64,000 nt of DNA, from assembly GCA_018894105.1 (NCBI GenBank), contig CM032121.1, forward strand, positions 31,658,230-31,722,229, written 5' to 3'. The stretch is from Jacaranda mimosifolia (taxonomy: Eukaryota > Streptophyta > Magnoliopsida > Lamiales > Bignoniaceae). The notes under the pieces are model-generated. The model worked only from the letters and a program-made list of their open reading frames with translations, was not told where the DNA came from and did no database searches. Position numbers and translations under genes: made by a program. Positions 34,881-46,412 of the stretch are shown one piece after another. The first letter of the stretch is position 1; each line of letters begins with the position of its first letter.

Positions 34881-35560
34881 TACAAAATGTCTTCAAATCT
34901 ATGCAATCTCAGAGATCTAACAAGACAGATAAATAAATCTCCAAGTATCGGCTTAATAAGAGGGTTGGGCATCATTGCATGTGTAGTTACGTACTTCAAG
35001 GTCACCTCTTTCTTCTCCACATCTTGTATAAAATCATATTTTGTGTCTATATATTTAGTTTTACTATAAGATTTAAAATCTCTAATATAAGCAATATTGG
35101 CCTGACTGTCACAATAAATAGTTACAGCTCCCGTATAGTTGTTACAACTCCTAAATATTTCAAAAATATTTTTAACCAAACAGATTCTTGAACTGCAAAT
35201 GAGCAAGCCATGAATCCTAGTTCTGTTATGAACAGAGATATATAGGTTTGCTTCTTGCTATACCAAAGGATGGTCGCTATCATTGAGCAAATGCATATCC
35301 AGAGTTAACCTCAAGTTCGATTAGTCGCTCGCCCAATTGGCATATGTGTATCCTTTTAGCCACAAATTCTTTCCATGTTAACGTAGGGAATAATTTGCAG
35401 TACCCTTTTGGTACAATTTTCCAATATCTTCATCCTAGATTGGATTAATAATAGCTAATCAATAGCATAGTAAATATTGGGGCAAGTACATACCATAATG
35501 TACATCAAACTCCCAATAGCACTGGCATGTGGTATTTTAGATATTTTCTCTATTTTGTGT
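34881..35560 (-). pseudogene. copia RT C-terminus and RNase H remnant
   Basis: The minus strand reads AIGSLMYIMVCTCPNIYYAI (35,480-35,540), the end of the copia reverse transcriptase. It then reads YTHMPIGRA (D-A-D-W-A-G region decayed), IYCDSQANIAYI (about 35,105) and KTKYIDTKYDFI, then KEVTLKYVTT. These are the conserved RNase H and C-terminal phrases of Ty1/copia. Frames are interrupted by stops. Confidence 0.85.
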
Positions 35561-36170
35561 GGAATTTTTGGACGCATTTCATGGCTCAAACCTTCATTGG
35601 CTATAGCCGCTATAGGTATATTAATAGATTTGCAGCTATCTATTCTAAACTGCTATGGAATTCTTTTAATAGAACACTCTTGAGAAAGCCCAATTAATTT
35701 GCTTGAATGACCTCTCCAGATCTTTACAGCAAATATATAGTCTATCTCATCTATATCTTTTAATTTAAAGTTTGAGATTAACCATTTATTAATGGTATTA
35801 ATTAAGATCCTCCTGATCATTTGAGTCTAATAAAATATTATCACTATAAAGAGACAGAATAAAAAACTTCTTATTGGACTTTTTGACATAAACACAATAG
35901 TTATTATCAATCATGATGAAATGACGTGAGATTATAGCTCAATGAAATTTCAAACACCGCTACCTAAAAGACTACTTTAGGCCATAAATTAATCTTTTTG
36001 AATTTGTAGACCTTATCTTCACATCCTTCAAGAAGGAAACTTACTGGTTGTACGATATAGATTATTTCTTCAAGTTCACAATTAAGGAACACAATCTTCC
36101 CACTCACTTAATGTAATTTTAAGTCTATGTCAGCCACAATAGCTAAAAGAAGGCGAACATAGGTAATCTT
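35561..36170 (-). pseudogene. copia RT middle part, heavily decayed
   Basis: This lies between the N- and C-terminal RT pieces on the same strand. The order fits the polymerase core, but the active-site Y-V-D-D was not recognised because of frame changes. Confidence 0.4.
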
Positions 36171-36400
36171 ATCTTACTAAAAGCAAAAAGGTTTCTTCAT
36201 AATCAATATCCTCTTGTTGAATATAACCTTTTACCGCTGAACGAGCCTTATACCTCTTAATGGTTCCATCAGCATTGTGCTTAGTTTTGAGAACCTATTT
36301 GTTCCAAATGGCTTTACGTCCATGAGAAAGGTCGACTGATTTCCAAACTTGGTTGATTTCATTTTCCCCATTTCTTCTTCAATTGCATTTTTTCATTTTT
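36171..36400 (-). pseudogene. copia RT N-terminal region (RVT_2)
   Basis: The minus strand reads KAIWNK, stop, VLKTKHNADGTIKRYKAR, then VKGYIQQEDIDYEETF. This is the well-known start of the Ty1/copia reverse transcriptase domain (W-V-F-K-x-K ... G-x-x-x-R-Y-K-A-R-L-V-A-K-G-F-x-Q ... DY-x-E-T-F). Confidence 0.88.
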
Positions 36401-37392
36401 CCTTAGCAAGACATGATAGAGCCTTATTCACAGTAGGCTCACCAGCATCTTTTGGTTAAATTGTATAAATTAACATGTTCTTTAAACTCATTTTTATTGT
36501 CGAGGTGAGTTATAAAAGCAGGTCCCAATTTCAGAATGAGGTTTAGGCATGATTTTGTATTACTTACTATTCAAATATATCATTTGGAGTTAGATTGTTC
36601 ACACGAATACCACATTCTTTTCAATTCCTGTTGATCCATATGGCATATAGACTTCCACTGAATCCGCTAACTCAAACAAAAGCTAGTTTTCTTTCATTTC
36701 ACCCCCACTAAGAAAATTTTTTTCCAAAAAATCTGCATTTATTAATTCCATTTCTATTAGACTTCCATCATCTCATTCTCCTATAAACACATAACCTTTA
36801 GATTGATTAAAATATCTTATAAGGATACATTTCTTTCCTCAATAACCTAATTACTCAAATTTGTTTGAAAAAAATATAAATGTAGGCAACACATCCTTTA
36901 GTCTAGCTAAGGTTATTTAAATCCAGCTTTCAAATGGCTTACAAGCCAATAAAACCCCCAAGACAAATCTTCCTAAATAGATAAAGAAAACTTCAGAAAA
37001 TGAAACCAAAAATCCTTCTCTTGCAAGTCGATTCATCCTGTCCTATCCCATGTGACTTAATCTAGCATGCCGTCCATCACAATTCAAAATGAAAAAACTA
37101 TCCCTAACATGATTACCAAAAAATAAACTATCATAATTAATATTAACAACATCATCATAAAAGTTCAAACTAAAACCCAAACTTAGAAGAACAATGATAG
37201 AAACTAGACTTTATTGGACTTCCAAAGAAAATAGGACATCATATCGTATGAGACTTCCACCACCTTACAACTCCAACTTGCAAGTGTCATTCCTTTTAAC
37301 CTTAAGTCTTGCATTATTTCCTACATATATCCGTTTTATACCAAAAGAAACTCAACAAAAATCCACAAAAGCTTCTCGATTATAGTCATATG
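36401..37392 (-). pseudogene. copia integrase-region remnant
   Basis: The minus strand holds the pre-integrase region (IYVGNNARLK, NDTCKLEL, LVSIIVLLSLGFSLNF, then CDGRHARLSHMG and DRMNRLAREG). It is followed after a gap by integrase C-terminal-like phrases (DILINLKVMCL, ELADSVEVYMPYG-like in broken frames). The H-H-C-C zinc and D-D-E core between them is missing, so the integrase is deleted internally. Confidence 0.75.
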
Positions 37393-39124
37393 TGTTAACC
37401 CTTTGATGATCTTGCATGAGCTTAAGAGTTTTGATTATGACAATGTTTCTTGCATGATTGATGTGAATTATTCCCAAAAATCAGTTGGAACTTGTCTTCT
37501 ATTGTCTAGAAATTATTCTTTGCTACCTAGAATTTATCTTATTTATGGAAGAGATATCATATTGCTAATCTTGAATTTAAACATGTGTTCATCATGGCCA
37601 AATTCAATAAACGTAACATATGGAATGATTGACTGACAGCTTTTTTCCTTTTTCTACTATCTTCTTCCCAGTTAATAACTTTTTAATAATTTAAATAAAG
37701 AGCATTTTTCTACATGGACATATTAAATTATCTTCAAATAATTTACAGAGAATTTATAAATCTCATCTGGAATCTACTTTCCATAAATAACTGAAATCTA
37801 ACTTACCTTTTTCATAGAAAATCATCTAGATTGATTCTCATATTTTCATACTAGGAAAGTATATCCTTCTTGGCTCTGAATCTTGCATGTCTAGCTTGCT
37901 GAATAAATTTATCTAATTTAAATGCCATAATTATTCTTTCCTTAATCATCTACTTAAATCTGTCATGCTTGAAATATACTTTCTATATTTAAATGATCTC
38001 TTGTAGATTCTAGCATGATTTATATCTTTATGATTTAGGAAAGAAATTAATCTTGTTGTAGTTATTGATAAATCCGCAATTCATGGTGCTAATGGATTTT
38101 TACCATAATATCTTGTTTCCTTATTTGATTCCAACGGACACTTACCTTATTAAGGATTTATAGTCGTTGGACATGAGCCTACAAATAAGAAAATATGCAG
38201 CATTATTTAGAGTGAATCACTTAGTAGGAAAAAGATCTTTATTAAGTGTCTTGAGGAGTTGTGTGATACTCTTATACACTTTTTGTACTTACGTGTTGCT
38301 AATTCCTTGCTCTACATGTGATTTCGAGGGACCTGTGGTAAAGAAGGTCAAGGGGAACTTACCTTCAACGAACCATGGGGAGATGAGGACAAAGTGGTTT
38401 GTGTCTCGAAGGACCTAGAGGTGAAGAGGGACAGGAATCATACCTATTCTCGAGGGATCCCGTGAAGAGAACAAATCAGCGCTTAGTTGCTCTGAGGACC
38501 TCTAGTTGAAGAAACCAATAAGGCAATACTGTCTAGAATCATCTGCAGTGTTTTGGGTTTCGGTTTGGAAGGAGAGTCTGAAGTTTGCCATACGGAGTAG
38601 TAGCAACTCGTGCATCAATTCACAGAGGTTGTGTAAGTGAATCTAGCAAAAGTTCCCTTAGGTCTATTCACAAAACAACTGGTTTTGCATTGCTCTGATC
38701 TGCCTTATCCCACTTGGAATTCCGGTTTCGCTCTTTGCGAAGAGCTGGTTTTCACCCTACTATGGTGTTTCTGATCCTTTACTTTCATACTGTCAAACTA
38801 CTATGTTTATTTGTAAAACATTCTCATATATTAATTTATTTGATGGTTCAAAATCCTAAGTGAAAGCTTAGGTAGAGGAGTAGGCTTATCGAACCTCTAT
38901 AAATACTAGTGTCCATTTACTACCATTTTTATTGTTTTGTATATCATTGGTCCGACTGGTAGTTTAATTGGTACTTATAAATTTCAGTCAATAACTAAAA
39001 TTGCTTTCTACAAGAAACTTAAACTATTTTGAAAGGCCAAAAAGTATTTTGAGTGATAAACTTCCGCTACATTAAAATCCCTTAGGCCTAATTCACCCTC
39101 CCTCTTAGGCTTATTATCACTCAC
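37393..39124 (+). repeat. Probable solo LTR inserted in the copia element
   Basis: The copia frame stops at about 39,125 and resumes at about 37,392. The intervening 1.73 kb starts TGTTAACCC and ends TCACTCACA, as an LTR should (TG...CA). It carries phrases common in copia LTRs of the SIRE group (gagcttaagagttttgattatgacaa near its start, cctaattcaccctccctctt near its end). No matching second LTR is in the window. A 5-bp target duplication was not clear. Confidence 0.5.
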
Positions 39125-40110
39125 AATATGGTCTATGAGCCCTAATCCTTACAAGATAAGATTCAGTAAGTGACACAGTGCTAGAGATATTAGTAAAACT
39201 ATGTAAAGTAAATTTAAGTGCTACCTTATCTTTTAGAGGCTCAGGACACTCACAAGCAAAGTGACCAAACTTATCACAATGAAAGCACTTTAGTTTGCTC
39301 TTATGCTTCTTTTTCTTCTCAAACCCTTTTCTTTTATTGTTATGATCGTTGCTACTACAATTGGTGTCATTGTTCTTTTTAAAACTTCCTTCATTACCTT
39401 CTCTTTATTACCTTTCTTATAGTTTCTCTTGAGCTTGTTTCTATAGGATCTCTTGAAACTAGATTCAGCATAAAAGTACTCGCCATGGATTTGGCAGCAC
39501 TAGACCACTCCTATTCAAGCTTAACATGGAGAACAATATTAATGAAAGTCTTAATGTTGTGATTATGAGTTAGGTTGAATTTTAGATGCTCCCTTTCATC
39601 AAGAACAGATCACATTAAAGCTTGAACATGTTGCTCATTAGAGATGATATGACCAATTGACTTAAGTTTCCTAATCATGTTTGACATTGTCCTTAGATGT
39701 TGGTTGATACTATGATCAGGCTGCTTCTTATAGGTATCAAACTTGATAGTCAACTATCTTAAATAAGTAATGGTCATACCGCCATATTTCTTTCTTAGGC
39801 AAATCCATATGTCATGAGCATTAGGATGTTGCTCGCACTTATGAATTATATCATCTAGAATAGATCGGGCTTGTTAGAATAGATCGAGCATAACCCTTCC
39901 TTTTCCATGCCAAATAAGCCTCGTGGTCCCTCCTCTGTTGAGCATTATTTCCCACACTAGATTTTTATATGACTTTAATTGTTGATACCATCCGAAGCAT
40001 CCTACTCCCTGCAAATACCAAATCTTGCAATGGCGGGAGTCACAGTTGTCACTATTCAACTTGCCAGCTTTGTTAAGCTCAGCAGTAATTGACTTTGATG
40101 ATGTTATAAT
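39125..40110 (-). pseudogene. copia gag remnant with zinc knuckle
   Basis: The minus-strand gag-like frame near 40,059-39,874 begins after CKIWYLQGVG-like sequence and continues in broken frames through MTITYLR, DHSINQHLRTM and HNIKTF (UBN2-like gag). It ends with a CCHC zinc knuckle, CFHCDKFGHFACEC (39,246-39,287, C-x2-C-x4-H-x4-C intact). The knuckle would bind element RNA. The following protease is lost at the LTR insertion. Confidence 0.8.
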
Positions 40111-42664
40111 TGTTAAGAGGTGAAAATAATTATGATTAATGGCAATTAATATATATAATAGTTCGTACTAAACTAGCTGATAATTATGACAAGTTAATAC
40201 AAAAATTTGGATTCAAAAGGGAACAAAGTTCCTAATCATCATCTAACCAAGTATCTCGTCACCATAAGTTCAACTTTAAAGTACAAAATTTTACTTGCAT
40301 TCTAAGGTGGGAATTAAAATTCATCTAACCTAAGAGTTCCAACTCAAATAGAGTGTTGTAATAAAAATGCAAATATATCAGTACATTTCTTGTCAAGATT
40401 CAAGGAAACGGACATTATATATATAACATAAGTTTTCAAGATCATCCACAATCTAAAAAAATAAATGCATGTCTCAAAGCAAGTGAAAATAAATATTTAC
40501 AAGTGCAACTGCTTAAAGATCACCAGTAAATAATTACTCATCTCCTTAATAACTTCTATCACATGTAGTATCTTGATGCACTTGGACACATCAGGCCATG
40601 TTAACTATACCAACTAGCAAAAAATCTAAAAGGGCTCTCCTTCTTGCTTTTAGTGATCCTCATATCTCGTCGATTTGTGTACAAACTATGGAACAATAGT
40701 CACTTTCAATTCTACTTTGGTATCCTTAACCCATATTTTCAACACGGCCTTCTTAATAACATCAAGTTCTTTGTTTTCTCCTAAACTTTGAATTGTATTC
40801 ATGAATATAATATGCCATCATAGAGTGAGCGATCATCTCCAATTTATTATTAACTTTGAATGATCATAGAAACTATGTCCCAGATAGACAAACTGATTTT
40901 GCATCTTTTCTCATTATCTCAAAATGCAATGAAAGTGTGCTTGACTCTCTTCTATTATACGAAATAAGTTATATGTATTTTTCTTTACGTTTATGAGTGC
41001 TCTCTCGTGAATGATGATTTAGATTCCTTGTTATGGCAATATCTTAAAAACAAGGATCAAAATATCACAATTAACATAAATGCAGATTCATTATCACTAC
41101 AAACATGCAAAAGAAATATTTTTCAAGCATAATTAAATGTGCTAAGTATCCACAAGTGTCCCAAATTTCACTCCGGTAACCAACTCCTTAAGTCATCTTT
41201 TTTTGAATGTCCAAAAAGAATTCTAGAACTGTTCTCCTCATAAAATATTTTTTATGAATTTTCAATTTATAAAGTACAAAAAATTATGAAAAATGCATTT
41301 ATCTTATAAAAAATTATTTTAATTATCCAAAATTAAGAAATAAGATTTCAAAACAAATAAATTTTGCAGCCGAGAATAAATAGTAGCCAAAGAAACCCTC
41401 ACGTGCCCCAAGTGATGGACGTCCCTACATCTGGGGCAACGTGAGGCATTTTCCAGCCCTTCTGTCCTCTTTTTTTAATTTTTTTATTATTGTTATTATC
41501 TGATGTGGCTGACACTTGCAGTGATTAGTCAGCTGATGTGGCTACTTACTTGGCAAATGACGTGGCTGGTGATGCATTAGAAATGCTTGAATGGATGTTG
41601 GGCATGTGCATGCGTACACGTTGCTTAATTGCCACATCTCACCAACAAAGTTATTGGGTTGTAGGCCTAATAAACAAAGAGTCCACGTCATGTGATTTTT
41701 TATTTTACCTTGTAATATATTGAGTATTTTATTCGAGTATGAGTTATTTGGAATATAAAATTTTCGTGTGAATACAATTTAAGAGTAATTAATACATATA
41801 TAGAGAGTCGAGATTCATAATACGATTACAGAAGTCTATCTATAATAAAATCATTCTCTTCACTCGTAAATACATGTTAAATTGAGCCAACCCACTTTAA
41901 TTCTGTTCAAGTCAAATATTTGACTTAATTTCTCATTATTCACAACACATGCCTTTGTTTCTTTTTTCCATTTCTCCAATTAATTCCTTTTAACAATCTT
42001 TCTTTTTTTAATTGTTTGCTCGGATTTGGATATTAATTGATCCCTTTCTCCCAGTGTTATGGCTCTTAAAATTTTTATTTGGAAAAAAAGTGAATCTTAT
42101 ATTAAAACAAACATATATAACATAAATAATATAGGACAATTACAGGTACAAATTTGACAGTTGAGAAGGTGGGAGAGAAAATGGCCAAAAATCAAAAGAC
42201 TGTTTCACATAAATTAAGTTGGATACAAAAGTTGCTTATATCTATGTTATTATAAAATAAAATGATGTTTTGTGTCTAAAGTGGAAGTTATTTGTGGTTT
42301 TTTACATAATTTACCCTTCAATTATTCCAGCAATTAAAATGGAGAATTTAGTACAAAATTATGGTTTGAATACCAAATTTACTAATATTCCAAATTTCTC
42401 CTTTAAATTGCCCTTTAAAAGTGATGGCTCAATAAGGTCACAATTGTATTTTTCACAAAATTCACAAACCCACAAATTTGTATTGTCAAATTTTCATCTT
42501 CCATTATTTTCTGTATCATATTAAAACATCTAACACAATTTTAACTTTGCTCATAATTTAAATTATTTCATGTATTAATTTTAAATGATTCAATAAAAAG
42601 TTTTATGAGCGCAAAAATTACGTGCAACAACTACTAATATCAAAAAAGTGAAAGAATTATTTAA
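40111..42664. other. No gene seen
   Basis: AT-rich intergenic sequence. 41,395-41,690 is richer in GC and repeats gatgtggct, gacgtggc and gcatgcgtacac, recalling 899-1041. The short frame at 42,270-42,524 has no domain. Confidence 0.4.
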
Positions 42665-43736
42665 GGACTTGCATTTTTGCCCATAACTTGTAAAATTACA
42701 ATTTTAGTCCTATAACTATCAAAAAATTATTCCTTTTAGTCCTTTTCTCGCTAGAGCCGGCAAAATTTGCTAAAAAGACTAACATGGCATGTTGGGAGTG
42801 TGATAATTTGAATCTTTTGCCATGTTGGCAATAACCTTTTTAATATATATTATAAATATATAAATAAATATTTTTTATAAATATATAATATATGAATATG
42901 CGCACATATATATATACATACACATATACATATATATCCCACTCCACATCACCCCCACCTACCCGCCGGACCGCCCCTCACCTTCCAAACACCAGAGCTG
43001 CCATGGCCGATTAGCCATGGCAACCATGAGCCAGGCGGCAGGCTCGACATGGCCAGCCCGCGGCGGCCGCCTTGACTGGCGAGCTTCCAGGCGACAATGG
43101 CCCGCCTGGACAGGCTGATGATAGCCGAGGGGGCCAAGGCCAAAGGCCTGTGGCCGCCTGGAGAGGCTAGCCTCGGTTGAGACAACCATGGCCAGAGAGC
43201 ACTGGCGAGATCTGGCTAGGCGGCTAGCCGGGGGAGGGGGGAGGATTTTTCCCTTTTTTTTTCTTCTTCTTCTTTTTCTCTTCTTTTCTTTATTTTCACT
43301 TTTAATTTATTTATTTTTAATTTAAAATTTTAATTAAATTATTTTAATTATATGAGTTAAAATAATATTATTATTATGGTACGTTAGATTTTTTTAATTA
43401 GTAAATAATTATAAACTATATATAAATATATATTTATATAAATATAGGGGTGTATGTATATATATATATGTATATTTTTTCTTAAATTCAAAGTGACGTG
43501 CCAACTAAGCAATAAAAATGATAAAATAATCCAACTAGCCTTGATCAAAGTGACAAGTCAGCTTTTATTTCTTGCCAACGAGGCAAAAACTCCAAATGAC
43601 CACACGTTCGATGAGCCACATTAGCTTTTCCGGCGAATTTCGCCGGCTCTGACAAGAAAATAATTTAAAAGGATAATTTTTTTATAGGACTAAAATTGTA
43701 AGTTTGCAAGTTATCGAGCAAAAATGCAAATCGGGC
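42665..43736. mobile_element. Mutator-like element C, non-autonomous, about 1.07 kb
   Basis: The ends are inverted repeats of about 100 bp. On the left are ttgcatttttgcccataac, acaattttagtcctat and agagccggcaaaatttgc. On the right are the complements: gcaaaaatgcaaatcgggca, ataggactaaaattgt and gcgaatttcgccggctctg. A target duplication is not clear (aattat-like on both sides). The inside has TA-rich arms around a GC-rich core (42,939-43,250). No transposase is present. Confidence 0.75.
42939..43250. other. GC-rich core of Mutator-like element C
   Basis: It begins with C-rich sequence (ccactccacatcaccccc) and ends with ggggaggggggagg. Between are repeated gccatggc, cgcctggacaggctg and ccgcctggagaggctag. 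The overlapping open frames on the minus strand (42,949-43,189) reflect composition only. Confidence 0.6.
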
Positions 43737-45433
43737 AAAATTATAGTAAGAAAAATAAAAATTTATCAATTATTTAATTGAAATGCCAGAAAGCGCACGG
43801 AGGTCAGTTGCACCCACGTTCAGTACTCGCTAGAGTCCACAAACTTCATTGAATCAACAAAAACAAAGAAAGGAGTCCACAAACTTTGGTAGTTATTTCT
43901 GTTTATTATGCTCATCTGAACCCCACTTTGATCCCAAATTAGATTTTCAACCAACACAATCATAATTCCCAAAGATTAAACATTAATTTATATTTTAATT
44001 GGGGCTGCTATTGCAGCTTTTGATGTTTATGGGTTTCTCCAAATTAAATACTGATTTACTTTACTATGTTTGGGGTCGTCCCACTCCCACTCCCACATGG
44101 AGACAGGGACACGTGGGTCGATTTTAATATTATGATGGTACGGCATATGAATAGATATATATATATATATACACATATATGTATATGGTTCGGTGTTCTC
44201 CCATGGAAAGTTTATTTGATTTAAAGTATTTGAATATTGCTGGGCACTTGAACACCTCTTCTTTTGAGATTCTTGCCCCCCCCCCCCCCCCCCCAATCCT
44301 TTGACTCTGTCTTAGTTAAGGTTTCAATAAACAATACCAATCAAGTGAAATCACTGTGTAAACAAACTACATGGCTCAGATCGATTAAGAGATTAAGAAT
44401 AATAAATTTGAAAAGAAAATATGAATACATCCTCTTATAAGCATTGTGTAGTATGTACCATTTTATTTTATATATATATATTAGCGATTTTGATACATTT
44501 TATATGTGTGTTAAAAAAATTTATAGTATAAAATAAATAACAATATTTTTTTTCTATGTAATATTGATTTCTTTGTAATAGTTTTGATATATTTATTCAA
44601 TTTTTTTATTTAAAATAAAAGATTATGATAAAATAATAATAATAATAGGGTATAGAATAATGGATGGGTTTTAAATGGTAATTATCAGATGAACTGTAGT
44701 TATGAGAATTAAAAAATAAAAATAATGGTATTGTAGACACATCATCGAAAAACACATCAAAAAGAATTAGTGCTTTATTAATAGTATAAATGATATTGGT
44801 TATTTTATATAGAATGAAGTATAGAGATTTTTTTTAAAAACAATTAAGTCTTATTTTATATTAAGGAAGTCGAGGGTTTTGGATGGTTTATAGATATTTT
44901 CTCCTTTTTTTACATGTTGAGATACTTTTTCATAAGAACAAAATCCTTAATAAATGCACTAATTGAATAATATGTTGTCTACTTTGACGTTTCATGTCTA
45001 GTATTACATTTTAGCACCATTAGATGTCGGGATTTGTGATACGACAGTTATATACCCCTTCACAAGCCTCTCAACTGAGATGTGGTCCACATAACAGGAA
45101 TTAAAGAAGATATCAAATCAATTTATAAATTATCACTCCCCCTATATTCTAGATACTTCATGAAATTAGATTTTCCATATTTAGCAACAAATGTGGAAAC
45201 ATTAAATTTTCTTTCAAATCTTAATCTCAAATTTAAACTCATATTGCTCCTAACTAGTTTGAGGTTATTATCGCTATCAAATTGGTACATAAAGTTGAGT
45301 TTGAACTTAAACATAAATTTGAACTTCGACTTGTTATTGACACTGTTAACGCCCAAGTGTTAGACGAATTAAACTTCCCTGGTGCAGGAATACCGTGTGC
45401 AGCCGCGATTTATACCCTTGAATACTTTTTTGC
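43737..45433. other. No gene seen; run of 19 C
   Basis: AT-rich intergenic DNA with TA microsatellites (44,154-44,170, 44,469-44,480). A homopolymer of 19 C stands at 44,276-44,294. The paired open frames at 45,082-45,363 are not considered genes. Confidence 0.5.
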
Positions 45434-45441
45434 TATAAATA
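45434..45441 (+). promoter_or_regulatory. TATA box of the CEP-like gene
   Basis: tataaata stands 69 bases before the chosen ATG, in ctataaatag. That distance leaves a 5' leader of about 40 bases if transcription starts about 30 bases downstream of the box. Confidence 0.6.
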
Positions 45442-45509
45442 GTATGGAGTACTTTAAAGCCATTTCAAGTTATAAATCATACACCAGATCTCAACTATAC
45501 ACCCCATAT

Positions 45510-45785
45510 ATGGGCGCAGTAAAAACACTATTTCTGCTAACAGTCATATTCCTTTTGATGATGATTTGCGTGTCCTGCGATCAATCTATCCACGAAAATC
45601 AACCAGTTAAAGGCACGAAGCAGATCAAAGGAGAGCCGCCACTGCCCGGAAATAAAGTGGAAACCATGCATGGGAATTTCAGAAGGACTAGGAAGGAATT
45701 TTCCACAAAACATATGCCAAAAATGGATGATTTGAAAGCCAGTACCCCTTCTGGCCACAGTCCAGGGATAGGACATACTGGATAA
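45510..45785 (+). CDS. CEP-like secreted signalling-peptide precursor
   Basis: This 91-residue protein has the build of a plant peptide-hormone precursor. Residues about 1-24 form a hydrophobic signal peptide (MGAVKTLFLLTVIFLL..., ending near CVSC). A variable, charged middle follows, with a basic cluster (NFRRTRK) that could be a processing region. The last residues carry STPSGHSPGIGH (78-89) followed by TG. The C-terminal motif is very close to the CEP family (x-x-P-T-x-PG-x-SP-G-x-GH) and also recalls the PIP motif (SGPSxxGxGH). Such peptides are cut out, proline-hydroxylated and sensed by leucine-rich-repeat receptor kinases; this is known for the families, not shown here. The frame stays open upstream to 45,282, but the signal peptide and the TATA box favour the ATG at 45,510. 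It is the only intact, convincing host gene in the window. Confidence 0.75.
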   Translation: MGAVKTLFLLTVIFLLMMICVSCDQSIHENQPVKGTKQIKGEPPLPGNKVETMHGNFRRTRKEFSTKHMPKMDDLKASTPSGHSPGIGHTG

Positions 45786-46412
45786 ACAAGTAGATATATA
45801 TGAAATATGTCTGAAGAGTAATACCTACTTTGAATTTGTGGGTTTCTCAAGCTGCTGCTGTTGTTGTCTTTTGCTGTTCTTTTCCGTTTTCACTTTTTCT
45901 TTTCTTTTTTCTTTTTTTTAAGCTTTTCTTAATTGGAAAAGCCTTTGTTCTGCTACCTGTAATCTTGAATAACTTTGATATATTTGTCCTCTCTTTGTGG
46001 GATAAAAGAAGACTTTGCTTTTGTTCTTCCACTTGGGGGAAGTTGATTTTCTCTGTCTTATGAAACTTTTCTCAAAATGGTAGGTTTAGTGCTTCTTTGG
46101 CTGCAAATATGAACTTAAAATGTCTTTCTGTACTGAACCAACTGCACTAGGAAAAAAGCCAAAAGTGGGCATCGGGAATTTATATAATTCAAGTAAGTTC
46201 ATGAAAATGGCATATATTTTTGCTGCTGTTTATTACATTCAAATGATTAAACAGCATTATGAATTTTGTGAAAAACTTGGAGTCCGTTTGGTTAATCATT
46301 TTCAGTTTTCATTTTTAATATTTTTAAATTTTGAAAAAGTAGTTAGAAAAAATTAGGTTAAAGTAGTTTTGCATTTGGATAAGTGATTTGAAACTCACAA
46401 GTCCGCTATCGA
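45786..46412. other. 3' flank of the peptide gene and a MITE-like end
   Basis: The first part is T-rich and probably the 3' untranslated region. ggagtccgtttggttaatc (46,281-46,299) looks like one end of a common plant MITE, but no partner end is found before the gypsy fragment begins. Confidence 0.4.

Noticed and set aside
42949..43189. Two overlapping minus-strand frames
   Set aside because: Same explanation in element C: a GC-rich, repeat-containing core with no recognisable protein.
45082..45363. Paired open frames on both strands before the peptide gene
   Set aside because: Leucine- and lysine-rich readings of AT-rich DNA; they lie upstream of a good TATA box and have no domain.
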